Source: Hydractinia symbiolongicarpus (Eukaryota > Cnidaria > Hydrozoa > Anthoathecata > Hydractiniidae). Taken from it: a stretch of 64,000 bases of DNA. Both the position numbers and the translations under genes were made by a program. Shown here in pieces: positions 1 to 11,588 of this stretch. Position 1 is the first letter of the stretch; each line of letters begins with the position of its first letter. The notes beneath the pieces were generated by a model. The model ran no database searches. It saw nothing but the letters and a program-made list of their open reading frames with translations, and was not told the origin of the DNA. The stretch is taken from the NCBI RefSeq assembly GCF_029227915.1, contig NC_079887.1, forward strand, positions 27,837,650-27,901,649. Reading direction: 5' to 3'.

Positions 1-3000
1 TACAAAGAAAGTACCCAGGGAGTAAATGCATTTCCAGAACGATTTTTCAAATTATTTTTTCACCACTAAAACGCATAAGACTTGTAGTTTTTAAAAATGT
101 TTTCATTTTTGATGAGACACTGAATAAAAGAAGTTTAATCGCCGGGAAACAAAAACCCGCGATTTCCCGTAAATCCCGGGCTTGGCCCGTAAAGTCAAAA
201 GTATACAAAGGAAGTACCCAGGGAGTAAACTCATTTCCCGAACGATTTTTTAAATTATTTTTTTACCACTAAAACGCATGAGACTTGTAGTTTTCAAAAA
301 TGTTTTCATTTTTGATGAGACGCTGAATAAAAGCAGTTTAATCGCCGGCAAACGAAAACCTGCGATTTCCTTAAATCCCGGACTCGGCCCGTATAGTCAA
401 AAGTATACAAAGAAATTACCCAGGGAGTAAACTCATTTCCAGAACGATTTTTTAAATTATTTTTTCAACACTAAATAGCATAAGACTTGTAGATTTTAAA
501 AATGTTTTCATTTTTGATGAGACGCTGAATAAAAGAAGTTTAGTCGCCGGCAAACGAAAACCCGCGATTTCCCGTAAATCCCGGGCTTGGCCCGTATAGT
601 CAAAAGTATACAAAGAAAGTACCCAGGGAGTAAACTCATTTCCCGAACGATTTTTTAAATTACTTTTTCACCACTAAAACGCATAAGACTTGTAGTTTTT
701 AAAAATGTTTTCATTTTTGATGAGACGCTGAATAAAAGAAGTTTAATCGCCGGCAAACGAAAAGCCGCGATGTCCCGTAAATCCCGGGCTTGGCCCGTAT
801 AGCCAAAAGTATACAAAGAAAGTACTTAGGGAGTAAACTCATTTCCCGAACGATTTTTTATATTATTTTTTTACCACTAAACGCATGAGACTTGTAGTTT
901 TCAAAAATATTTTCATATTTGATGGGACGCTGAATAAAAGAAGTTTAATCGCCGGCAAACAAAAATCCGCGATTTCCCGTAAATCCCGGACTCGGCCCGT
1001 ATAGTCAAAAGTATACAAGAAAGTACCCAGAGAGTAAACTCATTTCCCGAACGATTTTTTAAATTATTTTTTCACCACTAAAACGCATGAGACTTGTAGT
1101 TTTCAAAAATGTTTTCATTTTTGATGAGACGCTGAATAAAAGAAGTTTAATCGCCGGCAAACGAAAACCCGCGATTTCCCGTAAATCCCGGCTTGGCCGT
1201 ATAGTCAAAAGTATACAAAGAAAGTACCCAGGGAGTAAACTCATTTCCCGAACGATTTTTTAAATTATTTTTTCACCACTAAAACGCATGAGACTTGTAG
1301 TTTTCAAAAATGTTTTCATTTTTGATGAGACGCTGAATAAAAGTAGTTTAATCGCCGGCAAACGAAAACCCGCGATTTCGCTAAATCCTGGACTCGGCCC
1401 GTATAGTCAAAAGTATACAAAGAAAATACCCAGGGAGTAAACTCATTTCCAGAACGACTTTTTAAATTATTTTTTCACCACTAAAACGCATAAGACTTGT
1501 AGTTTTTAAAAATGTTTTCATTTTTGATGAGACGCGGAATAAAAGAAGTTTAATTGCCGTCAACCGAAAACCCGCGATTTCCCGTAAATCCCGGGTTTGG
1601 CCCGTATAGTCAAAAGTATACAAAGATAGTACCCAGGGAGTAAACTCATTTCCCGAACGATTTTTTATATTATTTTTTTACCACTAAACGCATGAGACTT
1701 GTAGTTTTCAAAAATATTTTCATATTTGATGGGACGCTGAATAAAAGAAGTTTAATCGCCGGCAAACGAAAACCCGCGATTTCCCGTAAATCCCGGCTTG
1801 GTCCGTATAGTCAAAAGTATACAAAGAAAGTACCCAGGGAGTAAACTCATTTCCCGAACGATTTTTTAAATTATTTTTTCACCACTAAAACGCATGAGAC
1901 TTGTAGTTTTCAAAAATGTTTTCATTTTTGATGAGACGCTGAATAAAAGTAGTTTAATCGCCGGCAAACGAAAACCCGCGATTTCGCTAAATCCTGGACT
2001 CGGCCCGTATAGTCAAAAGTATACAAAGAAAATACCCACGGAGTAAACTCATTTCCCGAACGATTTTTTAAATTATTTTTTCACCACTAAAACGCATGAG
2101 ACTTGTAGTTTTTAAAAATGTTTTCATTTTTGATGAGACGCTGAATAAAAGCAGTTTAATCGCCAACAAACGAAAACCTGCGATTTCCCGTAAATCCCGG
2201 CTTGGCCCGTATAGTCAAAAGTATACAAAGAAAGTACCCAGGGAGTAAACTCATTTCCTGAACGATTTTTTAAATTAATTTTTCACCAATAAAACGCATG
2301 AGACTTGTAGTTTTTAAAAACGTTTTCATTTTTGATGAGACGCTGAATAAAAGAATTTAATCGCCGGCAAACGAAAACCTGCGATTTCCCGTAAATCCTG
2401 GACTCGGCCCGTATAGTCAAAAGTATACAAAGAAAGTACCCAGGGAGTAAACTCATTTCCCAAACGATTTTTTAAATTATTATTTCACCACTAAAACGCA
2501 TGAGACTTGTAGTTTTCAAGAATCTTTTCATTTTTGATGAGACGCTGAATAAAAGCAGTTTAATCGCCGGGAAACGAAAACCCGCAATTTCCCGTAAATC
2601 CCGGGCTTGACACGTATAGTCAAATGTATACAAAGAAAGTACCCTGTGAGTTAACTCATTTCCAGAACGATTTTTTAAATTATTTTTTCACCACTAAAAC
2701 GCATAAGACTTGTAGTTTTTAAAAATATTTTCATTTTTGATGACACGCTGAATAAAAGAATTTAATCGCCGGCAAACGACAACCTGCGATTTCCCGTAAA
2801 TCCTGGACTCGGCCCGTATAGTCAAAAGTATACAAAGAAAGTACCCAGGGAGTAAACTCATTTCCCAAACGATTTTTTAAATTATTATTTCACCACTAAA
2901 ACGCATGAGACTTGTAGTTTTCAAGAATCTTTTCATTTTTGATGAGACGCTGAATAAAAGCAGTTTAATCGCCGGGAAACGAAAACCCGCGATTTCCCGT

Positions 3001-3575
3001 AAATCCCGGGCTTGGCACGTATAGTCAAATGTATACAAAGAAAGTACCCTGTGAGTTAACTCATTTCCAGAACGATTTTTTAAATTATTTTTTCACCACT
3101 AAAACGCATAAGACTTGTAGTTTTTAAAAATATTTTCATTTTTGATGACACGCTGAATAAAAGAAGTTTAATCGCCGGCAAACGAAAACCCGCGATTTCC
3201 CGTAAATCCCGGCTTGGCCCGTATAGTCAAAAGTATACAAAGAAAGTACCCAGGGAGTAAACTCATTTCCAGAACGATTTTTCAAATTATTTTTTCACCA
3301 CTAAAACGCATAAGACTTGTAGTTTTTAAAAATGTTTTCATTTTTGATGAGACACTGAATAAAAGAAGTTTAATCGCCGGCAAGCAAAAACCCGCGATTT
3401 CCCGTAAATCCCGGGCTTGGCCCGTATAGTCAAAAGTATACAAAGGAAGTACCCAGGGAGTAAACTCATTTCCCGAACGATTTTTTATATTATTTTTTTA
3501 CCACTAAACGCATGAGACTTGTAGTTTACAAAAATATTTTCATATTTGATGGGACGCTGAATAAAAGAAGTTTAA
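1..3575 (+). repeat. Tandem satellite array, block 1 (~203-bp monomer)
   Basis: About 17-18 head-to-tail monomers. Taking the motif tacaaag as monomer start, copies begin at 4, 204, 406 and 609, spacings of 200-203 bp. Landmarks inside the monomer at 609-811 are gacttgtag (offset about 79), tttaatcgccggc (offset about 134) and the CCCG-rich end just before gtatagtcaaaagtatac. Variant classes are mixed: a 'cataag/tttttaaaaatg' class, a 'ttatattattttt...gatggg' class that is 1-2 bp shorter, and a 'catgag/gcagtt' class. The variant tttcgctaaatcctgg recurs at about 1378 and 1984, three monomers apart, so a local 3-monomer unit exists. The array runs off the left edge and breaks at 3575 just after tttaa. 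No gene is supported here. Confidence 0.97.
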
Positions 3576-4126
3576 GGATATTTTTCGGAAAGGGATATTA
3601 TGTCGAAACGTATATGTGCGCCACAGTATATCTGTACTAATCACTCAGCCTAGTGTTAACGACAAGCTATTACCTGTGTTTCTATTTAACAGAAGTTGTG
3701 CTAAAGTTTTTTTGAAAGTTTTTTTTACCTATACTAATGGCGCACCACAGATTAAAGTACATATATTTTAGGTTTTACCGGGAACATTTTGTGAAAAATA
3801 AAAAAGGTTTGCTGACTGTTTTCGCTATGACATGGCACAATATGTAAATTGTGTTTTTATTCAAGCTAAAAGATAAATATAATTACACCCAAAACACCTT
3901 AAATGTTGTGTGTTTCACTCGATTTACGATATACTGCACATCTGTACTAAGGCGCTCAACCTGAATGTGTGGTACAGTTTTCAATTTGTATTAACTGTTC
4001 CACCAAGCGTTTTACGCCAGGTAACACAGTTACTTGTGGCTTAACCAGCATTTCTCAAAAGGTTAATTAACTAGGCTGTGTGCTGTACATTCCTAAGTGT
4101 ATATAATGTTCACCAGTAAAGTTTTG

Positions 4127-4139
4127 TATATATATATAT
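4127..4139. repeat. Short TA dinucleotide run
   Basis: Alternating TA for 13 bases, immediately 5' of the tRNA-like sequence. Probably an ordinary microsatellite. It could also be the A/T-rich flank of a retrotransposed tRNA-derived element, but there is nothing further to support that. Confidence 0.7.
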
Positions 4140-4143
4140 TTAT

Positions 4144-4212
4144 ACCCTGCTGGTCTAATGGCTATGACACTCATGCAAATGAGAAATCCAGGTTCGAATC
4201 CTGGACAGGGCT
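4144..4212 (+). pseudogene. tRNA-like sequence (tRNA pseudogene or SINE head)
   Basis: The 69-nt segment folds as a tRNA with defects. The acceptor stem pairs CCCTG (4145-4149) with CAGGG (4206-4210), but the first and last of the seven pairs (A-C and C-A) do not form. The D arm matches the RNA polymerase III A box, tggtctaatgg (4151-4161). The T arm is perfect: stem ccagg/cctgg (4188-4192 and 4200-4204) around ttcgaat, containing the B box ggttcgaatcc (4191-4201). The anticodon arm is abnormal: ctcat (4170-4174) pairs with atgag (4179-4183), leaving a 4-nt loop instead of 7, so no anticodon can be assigned with confidence. No CCA is encoded and no T-run terminator follows closely. Best read as a degenerate tRNA or the promoter head of a tRNA-derived SINE; A and B boxes could still recruit TFIIIC. 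Confidence 0.65.
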
Positions 4213-4265
4213 AGGAAAAACATAATTATCTTGCACCTACAACAACCAGGCTTTCATATAATAGG

Positions 4266-4281
4266 CAATCTTTGAGTTGTA
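4266..4281 (+). repeat. Left copy of 16-bp direct repeat
   Basis: caatctttgagttgta here is repeated exactly at 4724-4739, 458 bp downstream. The size suits a target-site duplication made by a retrotransposon, which would make 4282-4723 the insert. The candidate insert starts with a G-rich run and has no recognisable coding capacity. Chance or an older local duplication remain possible. Confidence 0.6.
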
Positions 4282-4283
4282 GA

Positions 4284-4293
4284 GGGGGGGGGG
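4284..4293 (+). repeat. G10 homopolymer
   Basis: Ten consecutive G, directly after the left 16-bp direct repeat. Its length may be uncertain in the assembly because homopolymers are error-prone. Confidence 0.8.
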
Positions 4294-4723
4294 AAGTTGC
4301 ATACATTTATCACTTTCATTTAAAGCCCAAAAGTGCTTTGTTTTTTGTAATAGATCTATCACTTTATGGTAAAAAGTTTTGTGTTGACATACCTGGTAGG
4401 CACAAGAAACTAAAAAAGGCGTTTTTTAAATTTTTTTTTGGCTTTCTCGTGGACTTCTCTGATTATTTCCATATCTTGACTTTTTAATGTTGTTGTCATT
4501 GGAATCAAGTTAATCTCAGATTTATCAAAAAATCATATGGCGTTATGACCGATTGTTTAAATACTTGTAATGGCACATAATTCTGCTAACATGATTCACT
4601 GTATATTGACCTGAGATAAATTTGAGACTTTTTTTGAGATATTGAATTTGAAATATTTGCACCTCAATACTTTCTATACTCCTGGACTAATATGATACTT
4701 ATCTTAGATATATTGAGTATACA

Positions 4724-4739
4724 CAATCTTTGAGTTGTA
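4724..4739 (+). repeat. Right copy of 16-bp direct repeat
   Basis: Exact second copy of the 16-mer at 4266-4281. The base before differs (a versus g) and the base after differs (a versus g), so the match is exactly 16 bp. Confidence 0.6.
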
Positions 4740-4766
4740 AGGTGGATATTTTCTATTAAAGTCATG

Positions 4767-5000
4767 CACCCCTGCCTTGCCGTTCCATTTCCTTGCCAGC
4801 ACTGACCGTGCCTTTCTTTGCCTACCCTTCCTATGCCTTTTCTGGTGCCTGCATACTATGTCCTTGCCTGTGCCTCCCATGCCTGTGCCTACCATGCCTT
4901 ACCCGCCCCTGCCTTCCTGATTCCTCTTCCTGTTTCCTTGCCTGCCTTTGCCCTTTCCTTGCCGTGCTTAATGCCTTTGCCTTGGCAACCTCTCCGCAAC
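4767..5000 (+). repeat. Pyrimidine-rich degenerate TGCCT/CCTTGCC tract
   Basis: About 230 bp dominated by C and T on the + strand, built from irregular copies of tgcct, ccttgcc and catgcctgtgcc. A is strongly depleted compared with the flanks. Open frames across it translate to Cys/Pro/Leu-rich low-complexity sequence in two overlapping frames, which is what a decayed short tandem repeat gives, so no gene is called. It ends about 20 bp before the satellite resumes. Confidence 0.75.
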
Positions 5001-8000
5001 TCTTTCTATATTGATTTGAATTAATTTTTCACCAATAAAACGCATGAGACTTGTAGTTTTTAAAAACGTTTTCATTTTTGATGAGACGCTGAATAAAAGA
5101 ATTTAATCGCCGGCAAACGAAAACCTGCGATTTCCCGTAAATCCTGGACTCGGCCCGTATAGTCAAAAGTATACAAAGAAAGTACCCAGGGAGTAAACTC
5201 ATTTCCCAAACGATTTTTTAAATTATTATTTCACCACTAAAACGCATGAGACTTGTAGTTTTCAAGAATCTTTTCATTTTTGATGACACGCTGAATAAAA
5301 GAATTTAATCGCCGGCAAACGAAAACCTGCGATTTCCCGTAAATCCTGGACTCGGCCCGTATAGTCAAAAGTATACAAAGAAAGTACCCAGGGAGTAAAC
5401 TCATTTCCCAAACGATTTTTTAAATTAATTTTTCACCAATAAAACGCATGAGACTTGTAGTTTTGAAGAATCTTTTCATTTTTGATGACACGCTGAATAA
5501 AAGAATTTAATCGCCGGCAAACGAAAACCTGCGATTTCCCGTAAATCCCGGGCTTGGCCCGTATAGTCAAAAGTATACAAAGAAAGTACCCAGGGAGTAA
5601 ACTCATTTCCCAAACGATTTTTTAAATTATTATTTCACCACTAAAACGCATGAGACTTGTAGTTTTCAAGAATCTTTTCATTTTTGATGACACGCTGAAT
5701 AAAAGAATTTAATCGCCGGCAAACGAAAACCTGCGATTTCCCGTAAATCCTGGACTCGGCCCGTATAGTCAAAAGTATACAAAGAAAGTACCCAGGGAGT
5801 AAACTCATTTCCCAAACGATTTTTTAAATTATTATTTCACCACTAAAACGCATGAGACTTGTAGTTTTGAAGAATCTTTTCATTTTTGATGAGACGCTGA
5901 ATAAAAGCAGTTTAATCTCCGGGAAACGAAAACCCGCGATTTCCCGTAAATCCCGGGCTTGGCACGTATAGTCAAATGTATACAAAGAAAGTACCCTGTG
6001 AGTTAACTCATTTCCAGAACGATTTTTTAAATTATTTTTTCACCACTAAAACGCATAAGACTTGTAGTTTTTAAAAATATTTTCATTTTTGATGACACGC
6101 TGAATAAAAGAAGTTTAATCGCCGGCAAACGAAAACCCGCGATTTCCCGTAAATCCCGGCTTGGCCCGTATAGTCAAAAGTATACAAAGAAAGTACCCAG
6201 GGAGTAAACTCATTTCCCAAACGATTTTTTAAATTATTATTGCACCACTAAAACGCATAAGACTTGTAGTTTTCAAGAATCTTTTCATTTTTGATGAGAC
6301 GCTAAATAAAAGCAGTTTAATCGCCGGGAAACGAAAACCCGCGATTTCCCGTAAATCCCGGGCTTGGCACGTATAGTCAAATGTATACAAAGAAAGTACC
6401 CTGTGAGTTAACTCATTTCCAGAACGATTTTTTAAATTATTTTTTCACCACTAAAACGCATAAGACTTGTAGTTTTTAAAAATATTTTCATTTTTGATGA
6501 CACGCTGAATAAAAGAAGTTTAATCGCCGGCAAACGAAAACCCGCGATTTCCCGTAAATCCCGGCTTGGCCCGTATAGTCAAAAGTATACAAAGAAAGTA
6601 CCCAGGGAGTAAACTCATTTCCAGAACGATTTTTCAAATTATTTTTTCACCACTAAAACGCATAAGACTTGTAGTTTTTAAAAATGTTTTCATTTTTGAT
6701 GAGACACTGAATAAAAGAAGTTTAATCGCCGGCAAGCAAAAACCCGCGATTTCCCGTAAATCCCGGGCTTGGCCCGTATAGTCAAAAGTATACAAAGGAA
6801 GTACCCAGGGAGTAAACTCATTTCCCGAACGATTTTTTAAATTATTTTTTCACCACTAAAACGCATAAGACTTGTAGTTTTTAAAAATGTTTTCATTTTT
6901 GATGAGACGCTGAATAAAAGAAGTTTAATCGCCGGCAAACGAAAACCCGCGATTTCCCGTAAATCCCGGGCTTGGCCCGTATAGTCAAAAGTATACAAAG
7001 AAAGTACCCAGGGAGTAAACTCATTTCCCGAACGATTTTTTATATTATTTTTTTTTCCACTAAACGCATGAGACTTGTAGTTTTCAAAAATATTTTCATA
7101 TTTGATGGGACGCTGAATAAAAGAAGTTTAATCGCCGGCAAACGAAAATCCGCGATTTCCCGTAAATCCCGGACTTGGCCCGTATAGTCAAAAGTATACA
7201 AGAAAGTACCCAGGGAGTAAACTCATTTCCCGAACGATTTTTTAAATTATATTTTCACCACTAAAACGCATGAGACTTGTAGTTTTTAAAAATGTTTTCA
7301 TTTTTGATGAGACACTGAATAAAAGAAGTTTAATCGCCGGCAAGCAAAAACCCGCGATTTCCCGTAAATCCCGGGCTTGGCCCGTATAGTCAAAAGTATA
7401 CAAACGAAGTACCCAGGGAGTAAACTCATTTCCCGAACGATTTTTTATATTATTTTTTTACCACTAAACGCATGAGACTTGTAGTTTTCAAAAATATTTT
7501 CATATTTGATGGGACGCTGAATAAAAGAAGTTTAATCGCCGGCAAACGAAAACCCGCGATGTCCCGTAAATCCCGGGCTTGGCCCGTATAGCCAAAAGTA
7601 TACAAAGAAAGTACCCAGGGAGTAAACTCATTTCCCGAACGATTTTTTATATTCTTTTTTTACCACTAAACGCATGAGACTTGTAGTTTTTAAAAATATT
7701 TTCATATTTGATGGGACGTTGAATAAAAGAAGTTTAATCGCCGGCAAACAAAAATCCGCGATTTCCCGTAAATCCCGGACTCGGCCCGTATAGTCAAAAG
7801 TATACAAGAAAGTACCCAGGGAGTAAACTCATTTCCCGAACGATTTTTTAAATTATTTTTTCACCACTAAAACGCATGAGACTTGTAGTTTTCAAAAATG
7901 TTTTCATTTTTGATGAGACGCTGAATAAAAGAAGTTTAATCGCCGGCAAACGAAAACCCGCGATTTCCCGTAATTCCCGGGCTTGGCCCGTATAGTCAAA

Positions 8001-9599
8001 AGTATACAAAGAAAGTACCCAGGAAGTAAACTCATTTCCCGAACGATTTTTTAAATTATTTTTTCACCACTAAAACGCATAAGACTTGTAGTTTTTAAAA
8101 ATGTTTTCATTTTTGATGAGACGCTGAATAAAAGAAGTTTAATCGCCGGCAAACGAAAACCCGCGATTTCCCGTAAATCCCGGGCTTGGCCCGTATAGTC
8201 AAAAGTATACAAAGAAAGTACCCAGGGAGTAAACTCATTTCCCGAACGATTTTTTATATGTTTTTTTTACCACTAAACGCATGAGACTTGTAATTTTCAA
8301 AAATATTTTCATATTTGATGGGACGCTGAATAAAAGAAGTTTAATCGCCGGCAAACGAAAATCCGCGATTTCCCGTAAATCCCGGACTCGGCCCGTATAG
8401 TCAAAAGTATACAAGAAAATACCCAGGGAGTAAACTCATTTCCAGAACGATTTTTTAAATTATTTTTTCACCACCAAAACGCATAAGACTTGTAGTTTTT
8501 AAAAATGTTTTCATTTTTGATGAGACGCTGAATAAAAGAAGTTTAATCGCCGGCAACCGAAAACCCGCGATTTCCCGTAAATCCCGGGTTTGGCCCGTAT
8601 AGTCAAAAGTATACAAAGAAAGTACCCAGGGAGTAAACTCATTTCCCGAACGATTTTTTATATTATTTTTTTACCACTAAACGCATGAGACTTGTAGTTT
8701 TCAAAAATATTTTCATATTTGATGGGACGCTGAATAAAAGAAGTTTAATCGCCGGCAAACGAAAACCCGCGATTTCCCGTAAATCCCGGCTTGGCCCGTA
8801 TAGTCAAAAGTATACAAAGAAAGTACCCAGGGAGTAAACTCATTTCCCGAACGATTTTTTAAATTATTTTTTCACCACTAAAACGCATGAGACTTGTAGT
8901 TTTCAAAAATGTTTTCATTTTTGATGAGACGCTGAATAAAAGTAGTTTAATCGCCGGCAAACGAAAACCCGCGATTTCGCTAAATCCTGGACTCAGGCCC
9001 GTATAGTCAAAAGTATACAAAGAAAATACCCAGGGAGTAAACTCATTTCCCGAACGATTTTTTAAATTATTTTTTCACCACTAAAACCCAGGAGACTTGT
9101 AGTTTTCAAAAATGTTTTCATTTTTGATGAGACGCTGAATAAAAGCAGTTTAATCGCCGGCAAACGAAAACCCGCGATTTCCCGTAAATCCCGGCTTGGC
9201 CCGTATAGTCAAAAGTATACAAAGAAAGTACCCAGGGAGTAAACTCATTTCCCGAACGATTTTTTAAATTAATTTTTCACCAATAAAACGCCTGAGACTT
9301 GTAGTTTTTAAAAACGTTTTCATTTTTGATGAGACGCTGAATAAAAGAATTTAATCGCCGGCAAACGAAAACCTGCGATTTCCCGTAAATCCTGGACTCG
9401 GCCCGTATAGTCAAAAGTATACAAAGAAAGTACCCAGGGAGTAAACTCATTTCCCAAACGATTTTTTAAATTATTATTTCACCACTAAAACGCATGAGAC
9501 TTGTAGTTTTCAAGAATCTTTTCATTTTTGATGAGTCGCTGAATAAAAGCAGTTTAATCGCCGGGAAACGAAAACCCGCGATTTCCCGTAAATCCCGGG

Positions 9600-11190
9600 C
9601 TTGGCACGTATAGTCAAATGTATACAAAAAAGTACCCTGTGAGTTAACTCATTTCCAGAACGATTTTTTAAATTATTTTTTCACCACTAAAACGCATAAG
9701 ACTTGTAGTTTTTAAAAATGTTTTCATTTTTGATGAGACGCTGAATAAAAGAAGTTTAATCGCCGGCAAACGAAAACCCGCGATTTCCCGTAAATCCCGG
9801 CTTGGCCCGTATAGTCAAAAGTATACAAAGAAAGTACCCAGGGAGTAAACTCATTTCCCGAACGATTTTTTAAATTATTTTTCCACCACTAAAACGCATG
9901 AGACTTGTAGTTTTCAAAAATATTTTCATTTTTGATGAGACGCTGAATAAAAGCAGTTTAATCGCCGGCAAACGAAAACCCGCGATTTCCCTAAATCCTG
10001 GACTCGGCCCGTATAGTCAAAAGTATACAAAGAAAGTACCCAGGGAGTAAACTCATTTCCAGAACGATTTTTCAAATTATTTTTTCACCACTAAAACGCA
10101 TAAGACTTGTAGTTTTTAAAAATGTTTTCATTTTTGATGAGACACTGAATAAAAGAAGTTTAATCGCCGGCAAGCAAAAACCCGCGATTTCCCGTAAATC
10201 CCGGGCTTGGCCCGTATAGTCAAAAGTATACAAAGGAAGTACCCAGGGAGTAAACTCATTTCCCGAACGATTTTTTAAATTATTTTTTTACCACTAAAAC
10301 GCATGAGACATGTAGTTTTCAAAAATGTTTTCATTTTTGATGAGACGCTGAATAAAAGCAGTTTAATCGCCGGCAAACGAAAACCTGCGATTTCCTTAAA
10401 TCCCGGACTCGGCCCGTATAGTCAAAAGTATACAAAGAAATTACCCAGGGAGTAAACTCATTTCCAGAACGATTTTTTAAATTATTTTTTCACCACTAAA
10501 TAGCATAAGACTTGTAGTTTTTAAAAATGTTTTCATTTTTGATGAGACGCTGAATAAAAGAAGTTTAATCGCCGGCAAACGAAAACCCGCGATTTCCCGT
10601 AAATCCCGGGCTTGGCCCGTATAGTCAAAAGTATACAAAGAATGTACCCAGGGAGTAAATTCATTTCCCGAACGATTTTTTATATTATTTTTTTACCACT
10701 AAACGCATGAGACTTGTAGTTTTCAAAAATATTTTCATATTTGATGGGACGCTGAATAAAAGAAGTTTAATCGCCGGCAAACGAAAATCCGCGATTTCTC
10801 GTAAATCCCGGACTCGGCCCGTATAGTCAAAAGTATACAAGAAAGTACCCAGGGAGTAAACTCATTTCCCGAACGATTTTTTAAATTATTTTTTCACCAC
10901 TAAAACGCATGAGACTTGTAGTTTTCAAAAATGTTTTCATTTTTGATGAGACGCTGAATAAAAGAAGTTTAATCGCCGGCAAACGAAAACCCGCGATTTC
11001 CCGTAATTCCCGGGCCTGGCCCGTATAGTCTAAAGTTTACAAAGAAAGTACCCAGGGAGTAAACTCATTTCCCGAACGATTCTTTAAATTACTTTTTCCC
11101 CACTAAAACGCATAAGACTTGTAGTTTTTAAAAATGTTTTCATTTTTGATGAGACGCTGAATAAAAGAAGTTTAATCGCCGGCAAACGAA
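9600..11190 (+). repeat. Satellite higher-order block, copy A (offset +4050)
   Basis: This ~1.6 kb reappears at about 13650-15240, 4050 bp (20 monomers) downstream. Shared rare variants keep exact register: ccaccacta at about 9882 and 13932, caagcaaaaa at 10171 and 14221, the gaaattaccc variant at about 10438 and 14488, gaatgtaccc at about 10641 and 14691, and tctaaag at about 11030 and 15080. Limits are approximate because all monomers are similar. Confidence 0.8.
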
Positions 11191-11588
11191 AACCCGCGAT
11201 TTCCCGTAAATCCCGGGCCTGGCCCGTATAGTCAAAAGTATACAAAGAAAGTACCCAGGAAGTAAACTCATTTCCCGAACGATTTTTTAAATTATTTTTT
11301 GACCACTAAAACGCATAAGACTTGTAGTTTTTAAAAATGTTTTCATTTTTGATGAGACGCTGAATAAAAGAAGTTTAATCGCCGGCAAACGAAAACCCGC
11401 GATTTCCCGTAAATCCCGGGCTTGGCCCGTATAGTTAGAAGTATACAAAGAAAGTACCCAGGGAGTAAACTCATTTCCCGAACGATTTTTTAAATTATTT
11501 TTTCACAACTAAATAGCATAAGACTTGTAGTTTTTAAAAATGTTTTCATTTTTGATGAGACGCTGAATAAAAGAAGTTTAATCGCCGG

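Larger units (their letters stand above)
3576..5019. other. Non-satellite island interrupting the array
   Basis: The satellite stops after 'gaagtttaa' at 3575 and resumes near 5020 with 'aattaatttttcaccaat'. The two edges are out of phase: the left edge is at monomer offset about 138 and the right edge at about 50, so roughly 110 bp of monomer is missing. I see no terminal inverted repeats and no target-site duplication at these outer edges. Contents: AT-rich sequence of unknown origin (3576-4120), a TA run (4127-4139), a tRNA-like sequence (4144-4212), a 16-bp direct repeat (4266-4281 and 4724-4739), a G10 run (4284-4293) and a pyrimidine-rich tract (about 4767-5000). Short ORFs (4272-4487 and 4793-5014) have low-complexity translations and I do not call them genes. 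It may be a composite of small transposable elements or a captured genomic fragment. Confidence 0.85.

Noticed and set aside
3214-3429. Recurrent 60-107 codon ORFs across the satellite (for example 3214-3429 +, 6566-6781 +, 24161-24484 -, 51403-51597 -), giving near-identical peptides
   Set aside because: They are the same satellite stretch read in whichever monomers lack a stop. The monomer length is not a multiple of 3, so frames shift at each copy, both strands are open over the same bases, and there is no codon-level conservation. They are not genes.
4272-4487. 71-codon ORF in the island
   Set aside because: It starts at the G10 run, has no recognisable domain, and its Phe/Lys-rich end comes from T-rich sequence. 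No support as a gene.
3576-5019. Whole island as a DNA transposon or Helitron
   Set aside because: No terminal inverted repeats, no TC...CTRR ends, no flanking duplication and no transposase or helicase coding.
4793-5024. Overlapping Cys/Pro/Leu-rich ORFs in the island
   Set aside because: Two different frames are open over the same pyrimidine-rich tract, as expected of low-complexity DNA; not a cysteine-rich peptide gene.
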